Source: Streptomyces profundus
Lineage (GTDB): Bacteria > Actinomycetota > Actinomycetes > Streptomycetales > Streptomycetaceae
Assembly: GCF_020740535.1 (NCBI RefSeq)
Contig: NZ_CP082362.1
Span: forward strand, 1,240,001-1,304,000
Direction: 5' to 3'
Length of the DNA: 64,000 bases
In this document: in pieces, positions 1 through 8,991 of the stretch
Layout of the letters: each line of letters opens with the position of its first letter
Numbering within the stretch: position 1 is the first letter of the stretch
Position numbers and translations under genes: made by a program
The notes under the pieces: generated by a model
What the model was told of the DNA's origin: nothing
Seen by the model: only the letters and a program-made list of their open reading frames with translations
The model's database searches: none

Positions 1-447
1 GCGCTCCTCCTGGGCGCGTTGCGCCTCCTCGCCGGCGGCGGCGACCAGCTTGGTCCAGCCGACCGGGCGCAGCAGGAAGGCCGCCGCCGCCACCTCCACC
101 GGATCGGCCGCCGGCAGCGGGGCGCCCCGCTCCACGGCGTCCGCCAACTCCGGCTGCACGGCGCGCTGCACGGCCCCCACGCGGTGTCGGAAGAAGGTGT
201 CGCTCTCCAGCGCGGCGGCCATCGCCGAGCCGCCGAACTTCACCCGACGGGAGGGAGTGAAACGGGCATACTGCCGCAAGGTGGGCGGGAGATCAGCCAG
301 GGTGAGACCGTCGAACGCCTCACCGGCCAGCGCGATGACCCGGCCTCTCACCCGTTCGGGCAGCGGGCGGTCCAGGGTCTCGGCCGGCTCCGACGCTTCG
401 GGCTCGGCCTGTTCCCTGGCCTCCTCACCATCCGAGGGTTCCACCAC
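1..447 (-). CDS. NYN-domain family protein, N-terminal part (cut by window edge)
   Basis: The minus strand reads an open frame of 149 codons running off the left edge. It starts at GTG 445-447 (second residue from another GTG: V-E-P-S-D-G-E-E). An acidic N-terminus is followed by a conserved block with RQYARFTPSRR and then AAFLLRPVGWTKLVAAAGEEAQ. I recognise this arrangement from Streptomyces proteins annotated as NYN/YacP-like RNA-binding or nuclease proteins, where the NYN domain follows in the C-terminal half. That half lies outside the window, so the nuclease assignment is from family memory only. The ribosome site is weak (GGATGG). It is divergent from the Lrp-type gene at 678. Confidence 0.65.
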   Translation of the reverse strand, partial: MVEPSDGEEAREQAEPEASEPAETLDRPLPERVRGRVIALAGEAFDGLTLADLPPTLRQYARFTPSRRVKFGGSAMAAALESDTFFRHRVGAVQRAVQPELADAVERGAPLPAADPVEVAAAAFLLRPVGWTKLVAAAGEEAQRAQEER

Positions 448-677
448 CGCTGCACACCATCCATCGAGTCGAGCGCCGGCCTGCCGGCCGGGCACCCCCC
501 GTCACTGCGTATGTCCATCGCCCCGCGGGTTCACCCTACGGCTTGGTACGCGCCACGTCTGCGGGCCCCGGCCGCTCGGCGCCCCCATGTCGCGCTCGGG
601 CTAGGGTGTGCCCTGGTATGAGACCACCGGTTTCCGGAAGGCCGGACGACAGGCCGGACGACAAGAGGGGCCAAGCC

Positions 678-959
678 GTGATCACTTCGATCGTGCTCAT
701 CAAGACCGCCGTGGACCGGGTCCCTGAGGTCGCGGAGCGGATCGCGGCGCTCGAAGGGGTCAGCGAGGTGTACTCGGTGACCGGCCCGCACGATCTGATC
801 GCCCTGGTCCGGGTGCGGCAACACGAGGACCTGGCCGAGGTGATCCCCGCGCGGATCAGCAAGATCCCCGGCGTGACGTCCACCGAGACCCATATCGCCT
901 TCCGCACCTACTCCCAGCACGACCTTGAGGCCGCGTTCGCCATCGGCCTGGACTCCTAG
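678..959 (+). CDS. Stand-alone Lrp/AsnC ligand-binding (RAM) domain protein
   Basis: A 93-residue protein starting at GTG 678 behind AGAGGGG. It consists only of the C-terminal effector-binding fold of Lrp/AsnC regulators: an alpha-beta pattern opening ITSIVLIKTAVDRVPEVAE with the typical TGPHDLIALVRV strand-turn. There is no helix-turn-helix. Stand-alone RAM proteins form ring oligomers and bind amino acids or partner with full-length Lrp proteins; what this one binds cannot be told from sequence. It is convergent with trpD, and its last codons form one arm of a 16-bp inverted repeat. Confidence 0.85.
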   Translation: MITSIVLIKTAVDRVPEVAERIAALEGVSEVYSVTGPHDLIALVRVRQHEDLAEVIPARISKIPGVTSTETHIAFRTYSQHDLEAAFAIGLDS

Positions 960-990
960 CGCGCCAAGGCCCGCTGGCGAACGCGGCCTC
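927..990. terminator. Bidirectional terminator-like inverted repeat at Lrp/trpD junction
   Basis: Arms 927-942 and 975-990 are perfect 16-bp complements (GAGGCCGCGTTCGCCA and its reverse complement) around a 32-nt loop. The left arm lies in the 3' coding end of the Lrp-type gene. The right arm is in the gap before the trpD stop. There is no U-tract, which is usual for Streptomyces terminators. Confidence 0.6.
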
Positions 991-999
991 CTCCCGGCC

Positions 1000-2082
1000 T
1001 CAGCCCTGGGCGCCGGCGACGTGCCGGGTGGTCGCGACCCACCGCTCCAGCGCCGCCCGGGCCGCGCCCGAGTCGATGGACTCGGCGGCGCGGGCCATCC
1101 CGGCCGCGATCCGCCGCTCCAGCGGCGCGTCGTCCGCCTCCAACGCGGCAAGCCCCGCCGCCGAGTTCAGCAGCACCGCGTCCCGCACCGGGCCGGGCTC
1201 ACCGGCGAGCACCTTCCGCGCCACCTCCGCGTTGTAGCCGGGGTCGGCCCCGCGCAACGCCTCGACGGGCGCCAGCGCCACCCCGACCGAACGCGGGTCG
1301 AAGGACTCCTCGGTGACCTTGCCCTCGCGGACCACCCACACCGTGGACGTGGCGGTGACGGTCAACTCGTCCAGGCCGTCGTCGCCCCGGAAGACCAGCG
1401 CCGAACTCCCCCGCTCGGCCAGCACCCCGGCGAGGATCGGCGCCATCCTGGCGTCGGCGACGCCGGTGGCCTGCGCGGTGACCCGGGCCGGATTGGTCAG
1501 CGGGCCGAGGAAGTTGAAGACGGTGGCCACCCCCAACGCCTTGCGCGCGGCGCCCGCGTGCCGCAGCGCCGGGTGGAACCGCACCGCGGGACAGAAGGTG
1601 ATGCCGGCCTCGACGGCCACCTCGGCGACCCGTTCCGGCGACAGGTCCAGGTTCACCCCGAGCCGCTCCAGCACGTCGGTCGAGCCGCTGGCACTCGACG
1701 CCGCCCGGTTGCCGTGCTTCACCACCCGGGTGCCGGTGCCGGCCACCACGATCGCCGACATGGTCGAGACGTTCACCGTGCGGGCCCGGTCGCCGCCGGT
1801 GCCCACGATGTCGACCGAGGGCCCCGGCACCTCGATCAGGTTGGCGTGCGCGTACATCGCCTCGACGAGACCCGTCATCTCGGCGACCGTCTCGCCCTTG
1901 GCGCGCAACGCCACCGCGAAGCCTGCGATCTGGGCCTCGCCCGCGTCGCCGCTCATGATCCGGTCCATCGCCCAGGCGGTGTCGCCGCTGGACAGGTCCC
2001 GGCCGGCGAGCAGCGTGTTCAGCACGTCCGGCCAGGTGCGTGCCGCCCCGGTGTCGCCTCCGGCGGGGGTCACAACGCTCAT
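1000..2082 (-). CDS. trpD: Anthranilate phosphoribosyltransferase
   Basis: A 360-residue enzyme that transfers phosphoribose from PRPP to anthranilate, the second step of tryptophan synthesis. The PRPP-binding glycine motif ([15 protein letters not shown]) and the second loop [17 protein letters not shown] are both present. Length is normal for the family. The ATG at 2082 has AGGAG (2091-2095) upstream; the longer open frame above it is low-complexity and unlikely to be translated. It is a single gene, separated from other trp genes and placed downstream of the qcr operon, as in other Streptomyces. Confidence 0.96.
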   Translation of the reverse strand: MSVVTPAGGDTGAARTWPDVLNTLLAGRDLSSGDTAWAMDRIMSGDAGEAQIAGFAVALRAKGETVAEMTGLVEAMYAHANLIEVPGPSVDIVGTGGDRARTVNVSTMSAIVVAGTGTRVVKHGNRAASSASGSTDVLERLGVNLDLSPERVAEVAVEAGITFCPAVRFHPALRHAGAARKALGVATVFNFLGPLTNPARVTAQATGVADARMAPILAGVLAERGSSALVFRGDDGLDELTVTATSTVWVVREGKVTEESFDPRSVGVALAPVEALRGADPGYNAEVARKVLAGEPGPVRDAVLLNSAAGLAALEADDAPLERRIAAGMARAAESIDSGAARAALERWVATTRHVAGAQG

Positions 2083-2386
2083 GGGAATCACTCCTGGCGA
2101 GATAGCTGAACGAGACGGAACGAGAGCAACAGCAAAAGCGACAGCAAAAGCAACGACGAAGGCGAGAACGGGCAGCCCGCACGGTCCCGCGCCCGACCGG
2201 CGCCGGGGACGGAGCCGTGGCACCGAAGCCTAGCGGCGCGCCCCGCCCAGGCCGCCACCTGTTCGGTCCTCGGACGGGCGGCGCCCCGACGGACGCACAG
2301 ACGGCCGTGGGGCCCCCCCCCCCCGGGGGGGGGCCCCCCCCGCCCCCCCACGGCCGTTCGCCGCACGGGGCGCCGGGGGCGTCGAC
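2083..2386. other. trpD upstream region with purine-rich repeat and qcr terminator
   Basis: No gene is seen. Next to trpD there is a purine-rich stretch with a near-direct repeat of ACAGCAAAAGC (about 2129-2152, minus-strand leader of trpD). The far half holds the G/C homopolymer hairpin at 2301-2357. Nothing else is recognisable. Confidence 0.6.
2301..2357. terminator. Terminator-like hairpin with long C and G homopolymers
   Basis: Outer arms ACGGCCGTGGGG (2301-2312) and its complement (2346-2357) enclose runs of C12, G9, C8 and C7 (2313-2349), which can extend the stem. It lies 30 bp past the qcrB stop, so it probably ends the qcr operon transcript. Run lengths in such tracts are prone to both biological slippage and sequencing error. 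Confidence 0.65.
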
Positions 2387-4030
2387 TCAGTGGTGGTCGC
2401 CGTGTCCCTCGGTGAGCTCCCTGTACTCCTCGACGGTCGGCTTGTAGATCTGCGCCTGCTCGCCGTAGTACGACTTGTTGAGCCGGACCCGTACCCGCTC
2501 GACGGGGTTGATCGGACGACGCACCCCGTTCTCGTCGGTCGCCGGGCCGATCTCGGCCGGCTTGTGCTGCTCGTGGGCGACCAGCGTGTACAGCCGGTCC
2601 TGCGGCAGCGGCTCGTGCACCTCGATGAACTCGCCGTGCGGCAGCCGCTTGATGATGCCGGACTCCCGCCCGTGCAGCACCTTCTCCAGGTCCCTGCGTT
2701 GGAGACCCAGACAGACACGGCGGGTGGCGAAGAAGACCAGCACCGGCAGCACGAAGAAGCCGATCCGGCAGAACCAGGTGATGGCGTTGATCGAAAGGTG
2801 GAAGTTGATCGCCCACAGGTCGTTGCCGCCGGCCACCATCGCGATGAAGAAGGCCGTCAGCCACGCCATGCCGATCCCGGTCCTGGTCGGGTTGTTCCGC
2901 GGACGCTGCGCGATGTGGTGCTCGCGCTGGTCCTTGGTGACCCAGGACTCGAAGAACGGATAGATCCCGATGACCGCCAGCATCGCCGGGAACACCGCCA
3001 ACGGCACCAGCAGGCCGAAGTTCAGCGTGTAGCCGCCGGGGATCACCCACTCCCAGCCAGGCATCATCCGGACGAGGCCCTCGGAGAAGCCCAGATACCA
3101 GTCCGGTTGCGCGTTGGTGGAGATCTGGTCGGGTCGATAGGGGCCCAGCACCCACACCGGGTTGATGGTGACCGTCGCCGCGATCATGGCGATCACGCCG
3201 AAGATCATGAACATGAAGCCGCCGGCCTTGGCCATGTAGACCGGCAGGAACGGCATCCCCACCACGTTGTCGTTGTGGCGCCCCGGAGCGGCGTACTGGG
3301 TGTGCTTGTGGTAGACGATCAGGATCAGGTGGCCCACCACCAGCGCCACCATCAGCCCGGGTAGCAGCAGCACATGCGCGATGAAGAATCTCGGGATGAT
3401 GTCGTGGCCGGGGAACTCGCCGCCGAACAGGAACATCTGGAGATAGGTGCCGACCACCGGCACGGCCAGGATCGCGCCCTCCATGAACCTGATGCCGACA
3501 CCGGAGAGCAGGTCGTCGGGGAGGGAGTAGCCGGTGAGTCCGGTGAAGATCGCCAGGACCAGCAGCAGGAAGCCGAAGACCCAGTTGATCTCGCGCGGCT
3601 TGCGGAAGGCGCCGGTGAAGAACACCCGCATCATGTGGACGAAGATGCCGACCACGAAGAGCAGCGCGCCCCAGTGGTGGATCTGCCGCACCAGCAGGCC
3701 ACCGCGCACGTCGAAGCTGATGTCCAGCGTCGACGCGTACGCCTCCGACATCATCACGCCCTGCATGGGCGCGAACGAGCCGGTGTACTCCACCTCGCCC
3801 ATGCTCGGCACGAAGAAGAGCGTCAGATAGACGCCGGACAGCAGGACGATGATGAAGCTGAAGAGCGCGATCTCACCCAGCAGGAACGACCAGTGGTCCG
3901 GGAAGACCTTGCGCATGTTGGCCTTGGCCAGGGTGTAGAGGCCCACCCGGCCGTCCGCCCAGTCGGCGAGCTTCTCGCCCGCCGGGGCTTTCCCCCTGGT
4001 GCTCTTCCGGGGTTCCGTTGCCGTACTCAT
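2387..4030 (-). CDS. qcrB: Cytochrome bc1 complex cytochrome b subunit
   Basis: A 547-residue, multi-spanning membrane protein that carries two b hemes and the quinone sites of the actinobacterial bc1 complex. The heme-ligand helices are visible in QIHHWGALLFVVGIFVHMMR and in RFFIAHVLLLPGLMVALVVGH; the family PEWY-type segment appears as AQPDWYL. The soluble C-terminal extension after the last membrane helix is typical of actinobacterial QcrB. The start ATG 4030 overlaps the qcrA stop by 4 bp (ATGA), so the two genes are translationally coupled. Last gene of qcrCAB. Confidence 0.97.
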   Translation of the reverse strand: MSTATEPRKSTRGKAPAGEKLADWADGRVGLYTLAKANMRKVFPDHWSFLLGEIALFSFIIVLLSGVYLTLFFVPSMGEVEYTGSFAPMQGVMMSEAYASTLDISFDVRGGLLVRQIHHWGALLFVVGIFVHMMRVFFTGAFRKPREINWVFGFLLLVLAIFTGLTGYSLPDDLLSGVGIRFMEGAILAVPVVGTYLQMFLFGGEFPGHDIIPRFFIAHVLLLPGLMVALVVGHLILIVYHKHTQYAAPGRHNDNVVGMPFLPVYMAKAGGFMFMIFGVIAMIAATVTINPVWVLGPYRPDQISTNAQPDWYLGFSEGLVRMMPGWEWVIPGGYTLNFGLLVPLAVFPAMLAVIGIYPFFESWVTKDQREHHIAQRPRNNPTRTGIGMAWLTAFFIAMVAGGNDLWAINFHLSINAITWFCRIGFFVLPVLVFFATRRVCLGLQRRDLEKVLHGRESGIIKRLPHGEFIEVHEPLPQDRLYTLVAHEQHKPAEIGPATDENGVRRPINPVERVRVRLNKSYYGEQAQIYKPTVEEYRELTEGHGDHH

Positions 4031-5118
4031 CCGCGCTCCCAGAAGCTCGGGCCGGGGGGCTCCTCGAAGTCGCCGAGCGCCTGGAGGAAGCCTTCGTCGT
4101 TCACCGTGATCCGCAGCTGCGGCAGGGGGTGCCCCGCCGGGCCGAAGAGCACCCGCGCACCGTCCGAGAGGTCGAAGGTGGACTGGTGACAGGGGCAGAG
4201 CGCGTGGTGCGTCTGCTGCTCGTAGAGCGTCGCGGGGCAACCGATGTGGGTGCAGATCTTGGAGAAGCAGAGGATGCCCTCGTGCCCCCACTCCGCTGAC
4301 CGCTCGTCCTTGATGTCCTCGGGCTCCAGACGGACCAGCATCACCGACGCCTTGGCGATCTGCGCGTGGAAGTCGTGGTCGTGCCGGTCGAGGTCGCTCG
4401 GCATCGCCTGCGTGAGCGAGCCCACCGTGATGTCCTCGGGCCGCAGCGGTTCGCCGGTGCTCTCGTTGACGATGAGCGAACCGTCGCGCCACTTGGTGTG
4501 CCGCAGCTTGTCGCCCGGCATCGGGCCCATGTCCCGCAGCAGCACCACGCCGGAGAGCGGCACCAGGGCCATCGCGCCGAACAGGGTGTTCCGCACCAGC
4601 TTGCGGCGGCCCAGCTGCGACTCCTCGGCGCCCTTCTTGAAGTCCGCGAGGACGCGCTCCTTGACCTCGGGGGAGGCGGACACGGCGTGCCGGTCCTCCG
4701 ACAGCTCCTCGTCCGACATCAGGGTGCGCGCCCAGTGGATGGCGCCGGCACCGATGCCGAAGAGCGCGAGACCGAGCGTCATGCCCAGCGCGAGGTTCAG
4801 CGCGCCGATGTGCCCCAGCGGCCAGATGTAGACGATCCGGTCGATCGGGATCGTCACATAGGAGACGATGAAGCCGATCGTCGCCAGCATGGAGACCGTG
4901 AACAGCAGCGCCACGGTGCGCTCGGAGCGCTTGGCGGCTCGTTCGTCGATGTCCTGCCGCCGGGGTTCGTGCGGGGGCAGGCCCGGGTCGGCGAACGGAT
5001 CGTCCGGCACGGCCAGTTCGCCGGGCCGCCGCTCACCCGGGAGGTGATCGTCGGACACGTCTTTTCGCGTTTCCGTTTCTTGGGGGTCTGGGGAGGTGTC
5101 TTGGTCGCGGTCGCTCAT
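4027..5118 (-). CDS. qcrA: Cytochrome bc1 complex Rieske iron-sulfur subunit
   Basis: A 363-residue protein with an acidic, charged N-terminus (about 1-65), three membrane helices (about 68-190) and a C-terminal Rieske domain. The [2Fe-2S] motif is complete: CTHIGC (Cys289, His291, Cys294) and CPCH (Cys308, Cys310, His311). Ligands by family knowledge are Cys289, His291, Cys308 and His311, with a disulfide between the other two cysteines. Three N-terminal helices, rather than one, are the actinobacterial form. It overlaps qcrC by 4 bp upstream and qcrB by 4 bp downstream. Confidence 0.97.
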   Translation of the reverse strand: MSDRDQDTSPDPQETETRKDVSDDHLPGERRPGELAVPDDPFADPGLPPHEPRRQDIDERAAKRSERTVALLFTVSMLATIGFIVSYVTIPIDRIVYIWPLGHIGALNLALGMTLGLALFGIGAGAIHWARTLMSDEELSEDRHAVSASPEVKERVLADFKKGAEESQLGRRKLVRNTLFGAMALVPLSGVVLLRDMGPMPGDKLRHTKWRDGSLIVNESTGEPLRPEDITVGSLTQAMPSDLDRHDHDFHAQIAKASVMLVRLEPEDIKDERSAEWGHEGILCFSKICTHIGCPATLYEQQTHHALCPCHQSTFDLSDGARVLFGPAGHPLPQLRITVNDEGFLQALGDFEEPPGPSFWERG

Positions 5119-5924
5119 GACTTCCTGGCCTTAGCGCTCCTGGCCCCGATCCACACCGTCAGGGAGACCAGCGCGCCGATGCCGATGGTCCAGGCGAAGA
5201 GGCCCTCGCTCACCGGGCCGAAGCCGCCCAGCGTGAGCCCACCGGGGTTGGGGGACTCGGAGGTGTTGACCGCGTCCAGCCAAGCGATGATGTCGCGCTT
5301 CTCCTGCTCGGGCAGCGTGGTGTCCGGGAAGGAGGGCATGTTCTGAGGGCCCGTCAGCATCGCCTCGTAGATGTAGATCGGATCCACGTCGTTGAGGTCG
5401 GGCGCGAACTTGCCGTGCGTCAGGGCACCGCCCTGGCCGGTGAAGTTGTGGCACTGCGAGCAGTTGGTGCGGAAGAGTTCGCCGCCTCGGGCCGCGTCGC
5501 CCTCCGCGGGGTCGTAGGCCGACGCCTCGGGGATGGCCGGGCCCGGGCCGAGCGCGCCGATGAAGGCGGCGAGTTGCTCGATCTCGGCCTGGGTGTAGAC
5601 CCTCGGCTTCTCGTCGGCCTGCTGCGAGGGCGAGGCCATGGGCATCCGGCCGGTGCCGACCTGGAAGTGGACGGCTGCCGGGCCCACGCCCACCAGGCTG
5701 GGGCCGTCGCTGCCGCCCTCACCGCCCCGGCCGTGGCAACTGGAGCAGCCGACCTGGTAGAGCGTCGCACCTTCCTCGATGGCAAGGGACTGGGCCGAGT
5801 TCCCGGCCTGTGCCTCGTCTGCGGGCGCGAACGCGGCATACAGCCCCCCGGTGGCCGCCAGCGCGAGGATGAGGACGACGAACACCGCCAGTGGATGGCG
5901 CCGTCGTGCGGAGAGCTTTTTCAC
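5115..5924 (-). CDS. qcrC: Cytochrome bc1 complex diheme cytochrome c subunit
   Basis: A 269-residue membrane-anchored diheme cytochrome cc that links the bc1 complex directly to the aa3 oxidase, since actinobacteria lack soluble cytochrome c. An N-terminal signal-anchor (about 11-32) precedes two heme c sites, CSSCH (60-64) and CSQCH (155-159). A C-terminal helix (about 243-262) holds it in the membrane. The start is GTG 5924. First gene of qcrCAB, 66 bp after ctaE. Confidence 0.97.
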   Translation of the reverse strand: MKKLSARRRHPLAVFVVLILALAATGGLYAAFAPADEAQAGNSAQSLAIEEGATLYQVGCSSCHGRGGEGGSDGPSLVGVGPAAVHFQVGTGRMPMASPSQQADEKPRVYTQAEIEQLAAFIGALGPGPAIPEASAYDPAEGDAARGGELFRTNCSQCHNFTGQGGALTHGKFAPDLNDVDPIYIYEAMLTGPQNMPSFPDTTLPEQEKRDIIAWLDAVNTSESPNPGGLTLGGFGPVSEGLFAWTIGIGALVSLTVWIGARSAKARKS

Positions 5925-5989
5925 GGATTACCCCGGTGTCAGGATCTTCTGCGTCGGTGCTTGGGACAAACGCCCGGTGCGGCGATGGG

Positions 5990-6610
5990 CTACTTGATCA
6001 GGTAGATCGTGGCGAAGAGTCCGATCCACACGACGTCCACGAAGTGCCAGTAGTAGGACACCACGATCGCCGTGGTGGCCTGCTCGTGCGTGAACCGTCG
6101 GGCGGCGTAGGTCCTGCCGAGTACGAACAGGAAGGCGAACAGCCCGCCGACCACATGAAGGCCGTGGAAGCCGGTCGTCAGGTAGAAGGCCGAGCCGTAG
6201 GGGCCCGAGGCCAACGTCACGCCCTCGTGGGCCACCAGCTCCACGTACTCGGTGACCTGACCGCCGACAAAGATGGCGCCCATCACGAAGGTGACGATGA
6301 ACCAGCGGCGCAACCGCTTCACATCGCCCCGCTCCGCGGCGAACACACCGAGCTGGCATGCCACCGAGGAGAGCACCAGGATCGTGGTGTTGGTCATCGA
6401 GAACGGCAGGTTGAGCGCGTCGGCGCTCTCCTGCCAGTAATCGCTGCCCATCACCGATCGCAAGGTGAAGTACATCGCGAAGAGGGCCGCGAAGAACATC
6501 AGCTCGGAACTCAGCCAGATGACCGTCCCCACACTGGTGACGTTCGGCCGGTTGACCGAGGGGATCGCATGCCCGGTGTCTACTGCTGTTGCTGTCGCCA
6601 CGCCCGTCAT
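5990..6610 (-). CDS. ctaE: Cytochrome c oxidase subunit III
   Basis: A 206-residue membrane protein with five predicted helices, the short actinobacterial form of subunit III. Recognisable segments are [29 protein letters not shown] and the C-terminal [14 protein letters not shown]. Subunit III stabilises the oxidase core. The ATG at 6610 matches the start of Streptomyces homologues as I remember them; the upstream codons do not look coding. It heads the ctaE-qcrCAB cluster, apart from the other cta genes. Confidence 0.96.
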   Translation of the reverse strand: MTGVATATAVDTGHAIPSVNRPNVTSVGTVIWLSSELMFFAALFAMYFTLRSVMGSDYWQESADALNLPFSMTNTTILVLSSVACQLGVFAAERGDVKRLRRWFIVTFVMGAIFVGGQVTEYVELVAHEGVTLASGPYGSAFYLTTGFHGLHVVGGLFAFLFVLGRTYAARRFTHEQATTAIVVSYYWHFVDVVWIGLFATIYLIK

Positions 6611-6743
6611 TATGTCGGTCGCTTTTCCGGGGCTTGTCTCGGGGGTGGGGTTCGGTGTGTTGAGGGCCCGTGCCCCTGCCTTAAGTCCCGCCGGACGGAG
6701 TAGCATCCGCGCAACGAACAACCACCCAGCGGGCGGAGGAACG

Positions 6744-7145
6744 ATGCAGCGCAGCGCCACGGTGCTGGTCTACAGCGACGATGTCAACACCAGGGAGCAG
6801 GTGCGGCTCGCCGCGGGACGGCGCCCGGCGACGGATCTGCCGGCCGTCGAGTACATCGAGTGCGCGACCCTGCCGGCGCTCCTGTCCATCCTGGAACGGG
6901 GCGGTGTCGACGTCTGCGTGCTGGACGGGGAGGCGGCCCCGGCCGGCGGCATGGGGGCCTGCCGGCAGATCAAGGACGAGATCTTCGAATGCCCCCCGGT
7001 GCTCCTGCTGATCGGGCGGGCCCAGGACGCCTGGCTGGCCTCCTGGAGCCGTGCCGAGGCGGCGGTGGCCCACCCGCTCGACCCGGCGGAGCTGACCGCG
7101 GCCCTGACGGGCCTGCTGCGGGAGCGGCTGCCCTCGGCGGCCTGA
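6744..7145 (+). CDS. Small receiver-like (response-regulator fold) protein
   Basis: A 133-residue protein that reads like a degenerate receiver domain: a first strand [13 protein letters not shown] with an acidic pair, a DVCVLDG strand at the position of the phospho-acceptor Asp, and no output domain. Whether it is phosphorylated is unknown. ATG 6744 follows GGAGGA (6735-6740). It lies between ctaE and the L,D-transpeptidase gene and points away from ctaE. The same gene sits in this place in other Streptomyces, which suggests a link to the respiratory cluster, but no function is known to me. Confidence 0.8.
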   Translation: MQRSATVLVYSDDVNTREQVRLAAGRRPATDLPAVEYIECATLPALLSILERGGVDVCVLDGEAAPAGGMGACRQIKDEIFECPPVLLLIGRAQDAWLASWSRAEAAVAHPLDPAELTAALTGLLRERLPSAA

Positions 7146-7183
7146 GGGCCGTCGGCACCGCCCCGAGGCGGCGCGGCCGGGCC

Positions 7184-8446
7184 TCAGACGCTCGGACGCG
7201 CCCGCCCCGAGGCGGGCTGGGCGTGGTCGTCGCCCTCCTGCTGGAGCGCGCTGCCCGCCAGCCACTCGTCCCAGGAGAGGTTCCAGTCCCCGAAGCCGTT
7301 GCCGAACGCCGCCATGTCCTCGCCGTCGCCGTTGACGTGCTCCACCACGTCACCCGGCTTGAGCAGGTCGAAGAGCCACTGGGCGTTCTCGGTGCTCATC
7401 CCCGTGCAGCCGTGGCTGACGTTGGCCGAGCCGTGCGAGGCCGCCGACCAGGGCGCACCGTGCACGTACTCGCCGCTCCAGGTGAGCCTGGTGGCCCACT
7501 GCACGTCCATGTCGTAGGACTCGGCGCTGCCGGCCGGGATGCCGATGCTGGTGCCGGTCATCCGCACGTTGGGCTCCTGGCCCAGCACGACCTTCTTGCC
7601 GTTGCGGGTGCGGAAGCCCTCCTTGCCCGTGGTGATGGGCAGGGTGCGGACCTCCTCGCCGTCCTGGTAGACGGTCATGGTGTGGGTGCTGATGTCCGCC
7701 ACCGCCTCCAGCCGCTCGCCGGTGCGCAGCTCGACGGCGTCGGCCCTTCCACCGCGTAGGCCGTCAGCTATGGCCATGCCCTCCAGCTGGGAGCTGACCG
7801 TGATCCTGGTGTCGGCCGGCCAGTAGTCCTTCGGCCGGTAGTGCAGTTCCTTGTCGTCGACCCAGTGCCAGGCGCCGGTCACCTCGGGTTCGCTGGTGAC
7901 CCGCAACGCCGCCTCCACCAGGGCCCGTTCGCGCTGCCCGGACACCTCCTCGCTCAGCTCGGCCGTGATCGGCTGGCCGACGCCGTAGGTGCCCTGGTCC
8001 GGGCCGAAGGTGACGTCGACGCGGTCCGCCTGGGAGCCGGCCGTCCGGAATGCGTGCTCGCCCCTGCCCGGCTCCCCGTCGCCGTTCTCCGTGCTCACCC
8101 GGACGGTGTAGTCGGCGCCGGCGGTCAGCAGGTCGCTGCTGGCCCAGGCGCGGCCGTCGGCGGACAGTTCGCCGGCCAGCGGGCGCCCGGCCGCGTCGAC
8201 GGCCTCCACGTCCGTGATGCGGGCGCCGGCGGCCTTGGCACTGATCTTCAGCGGGGCGTCGGGGTCGACCTCGGCGACGCCGCCGGCGCCGCCGAAGGAG
8301 AGATGTTCGAGGGCGTCGTAGGGCTGGTCGCTCAGCGACTTGGCGTTGGCACCGCACGCGGTGACGCCGGCCAGCAGCGGGGCGAGTATCAGCGTGCACC
8401 GGAACTTAGTCCGCGCGGTCCGCGCGGTCCACGTCGAGAGGCTCAT
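7184..8446 (-). CDS. L,D-transpeptidase lipoprotein (Ig-like plus YkuD)
   Basis: A 420-residue cell-wall enzyme that forms 3-3 peptidoglycan cross-links. The signal peptide ends in a lipobox (VTAC, Cys31). Two Ig-like domains (about 60-270) precede the catalytic YkuD domain. The active-site signature is clear: HG at the start of HGAPWSAASHGSANVSHGCTGM, with Cys347 as nucleophile. The start is ATG 8446; the open frame upstream overlaps the terminator at 8497-8540 and is rejected. A related enzyme sits in the same place in other streptomycetes. Confidence 0.93.
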   Translation of the reverse strand: MSLSTWTARTARTKFRCTLILAPLLAGVTACGANAKSLSDQPYDALEHLSFGGAGGVAEVDPDAPLKISAKAAGARITDVEAVDAAGRPLAGELSADGRAWASSDLLTAGADYTVRVSTENGDGEPGRGEHAFRTAGSQADRVDVTFGPDQGTYGVGQPITAELSEEVSGQRERALVEAALRVTSEPEVTGAWHWVDDKELHYRPKDYWPADTRITVSSQLEGMAIADGLRGGRADAVELRTGERLEAVADISTHTMTVYQDGEEVRTLPITTGKEGFRTRNGKKVVLGQEPNVRMTGTSIGIPAGSAESYDMDVQWATRLTWSGEYVHGAPWSAASHGSANVSHGCTGMSTENAQWLFDLLKPGDVVEHVNGDGEDMAAFGNGFGDWNLSWDEWLAGSALQQEGDDHAQPASGRARPSV

Positions 8447-8496
8447 AGCCACAAAATACGAAGATTGCCCCGAAAGGGCCCGGCGGCTGCCTGCAA

Positions 8497-8540
8497 ACGG
8501 GTGGGCCCCCGGAACACGCGCGTTCCGGGGGCCCACCCGT
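8497..8540. terminator. Perfect 19-bp terminator hairpin after ctaF
   Basis: Arms 8497-8515 and 8522-8540 are perfectly complementary (ACGGGTGGGCCCCCGGAAC) with a 6-nt loop. It lies 52 bp past the ctaF stop and before the L,D-transpeptidase start, so it probably ends the ctaCDF transcript. Confidence 0.85.
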
Positions 8541-8592
8541 CAAGGACAGACGGGCAGCGGACGAGGGGGCCGGCCGATGGCCGGACGCCGGG

Positions 8593-8991
8593 TCACTGCG
8601 TCTGGTTCTCGCCCCGGTAGTACTCGAAGACCCACAGCCAGAGGCCGACGGCCAGCACCGGGAGGGTGAAGAAGAGGAACCACCAGCCGAAGACCGGGCC
8701 GAGGAACGCCAGCGCGGCACCGCCGGCCAGAACCAGCGGCGCCCAGCTGTGCGGGCTGAAGAAGCCCAGCTCGCCGGCGTCGTCGGCGACGTCCGCCTCC
8801 TTGTTGTCCTGCGCGCCCACATCCACCCTGCGGGCGGTGAACAGCAGGTAGAAGCCGACCATCGCGGCCAGCGAGAAGGAGAGGAAGAGCGCGGTGGTGC
8901 CCACCGGCTCCTTCGACCAGACGCCGTAGACGACGGCGACAGCCAGCAAAAAGACCGCGAGCCAGCTGAAGAGATGTCCCTGGATCCTCAC
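8593..8991 (-). CDS. ctaF: Cytochrome c oxidase subunit IV, actinobacterial type
   Basis: A 132-residue membrane protein with four hydrophobic segments, ending [11 protein letters not shown]. This small subunit is specific to actinobacterial aa3 oxidases. It starts at GTG 8991, overlapping the ctaD stop by 4 bp. It is the last gene of ctaC-ctaD-ctaF and is followed by a strong hairpin. Confidence 0.95.
   Translation of the reverse strand: MRIQGHLFSWLAVFLLAVAVVYGVWSKEPVGTTALFLSFSLAAMVGFYLLFTARRVDVGAQDNKEADVADDAGELGFFSPHSWAPLVLAGGAALAFLGPVFGWWFLFFTLPVLAVGLWLWVFEYYRGENQTQ

Noticed and set aside
4018..4299. Plus-strand small ORF inside qcrA/qcrB
   Set aside because: It is a shadow of the Rieske domain coding region.
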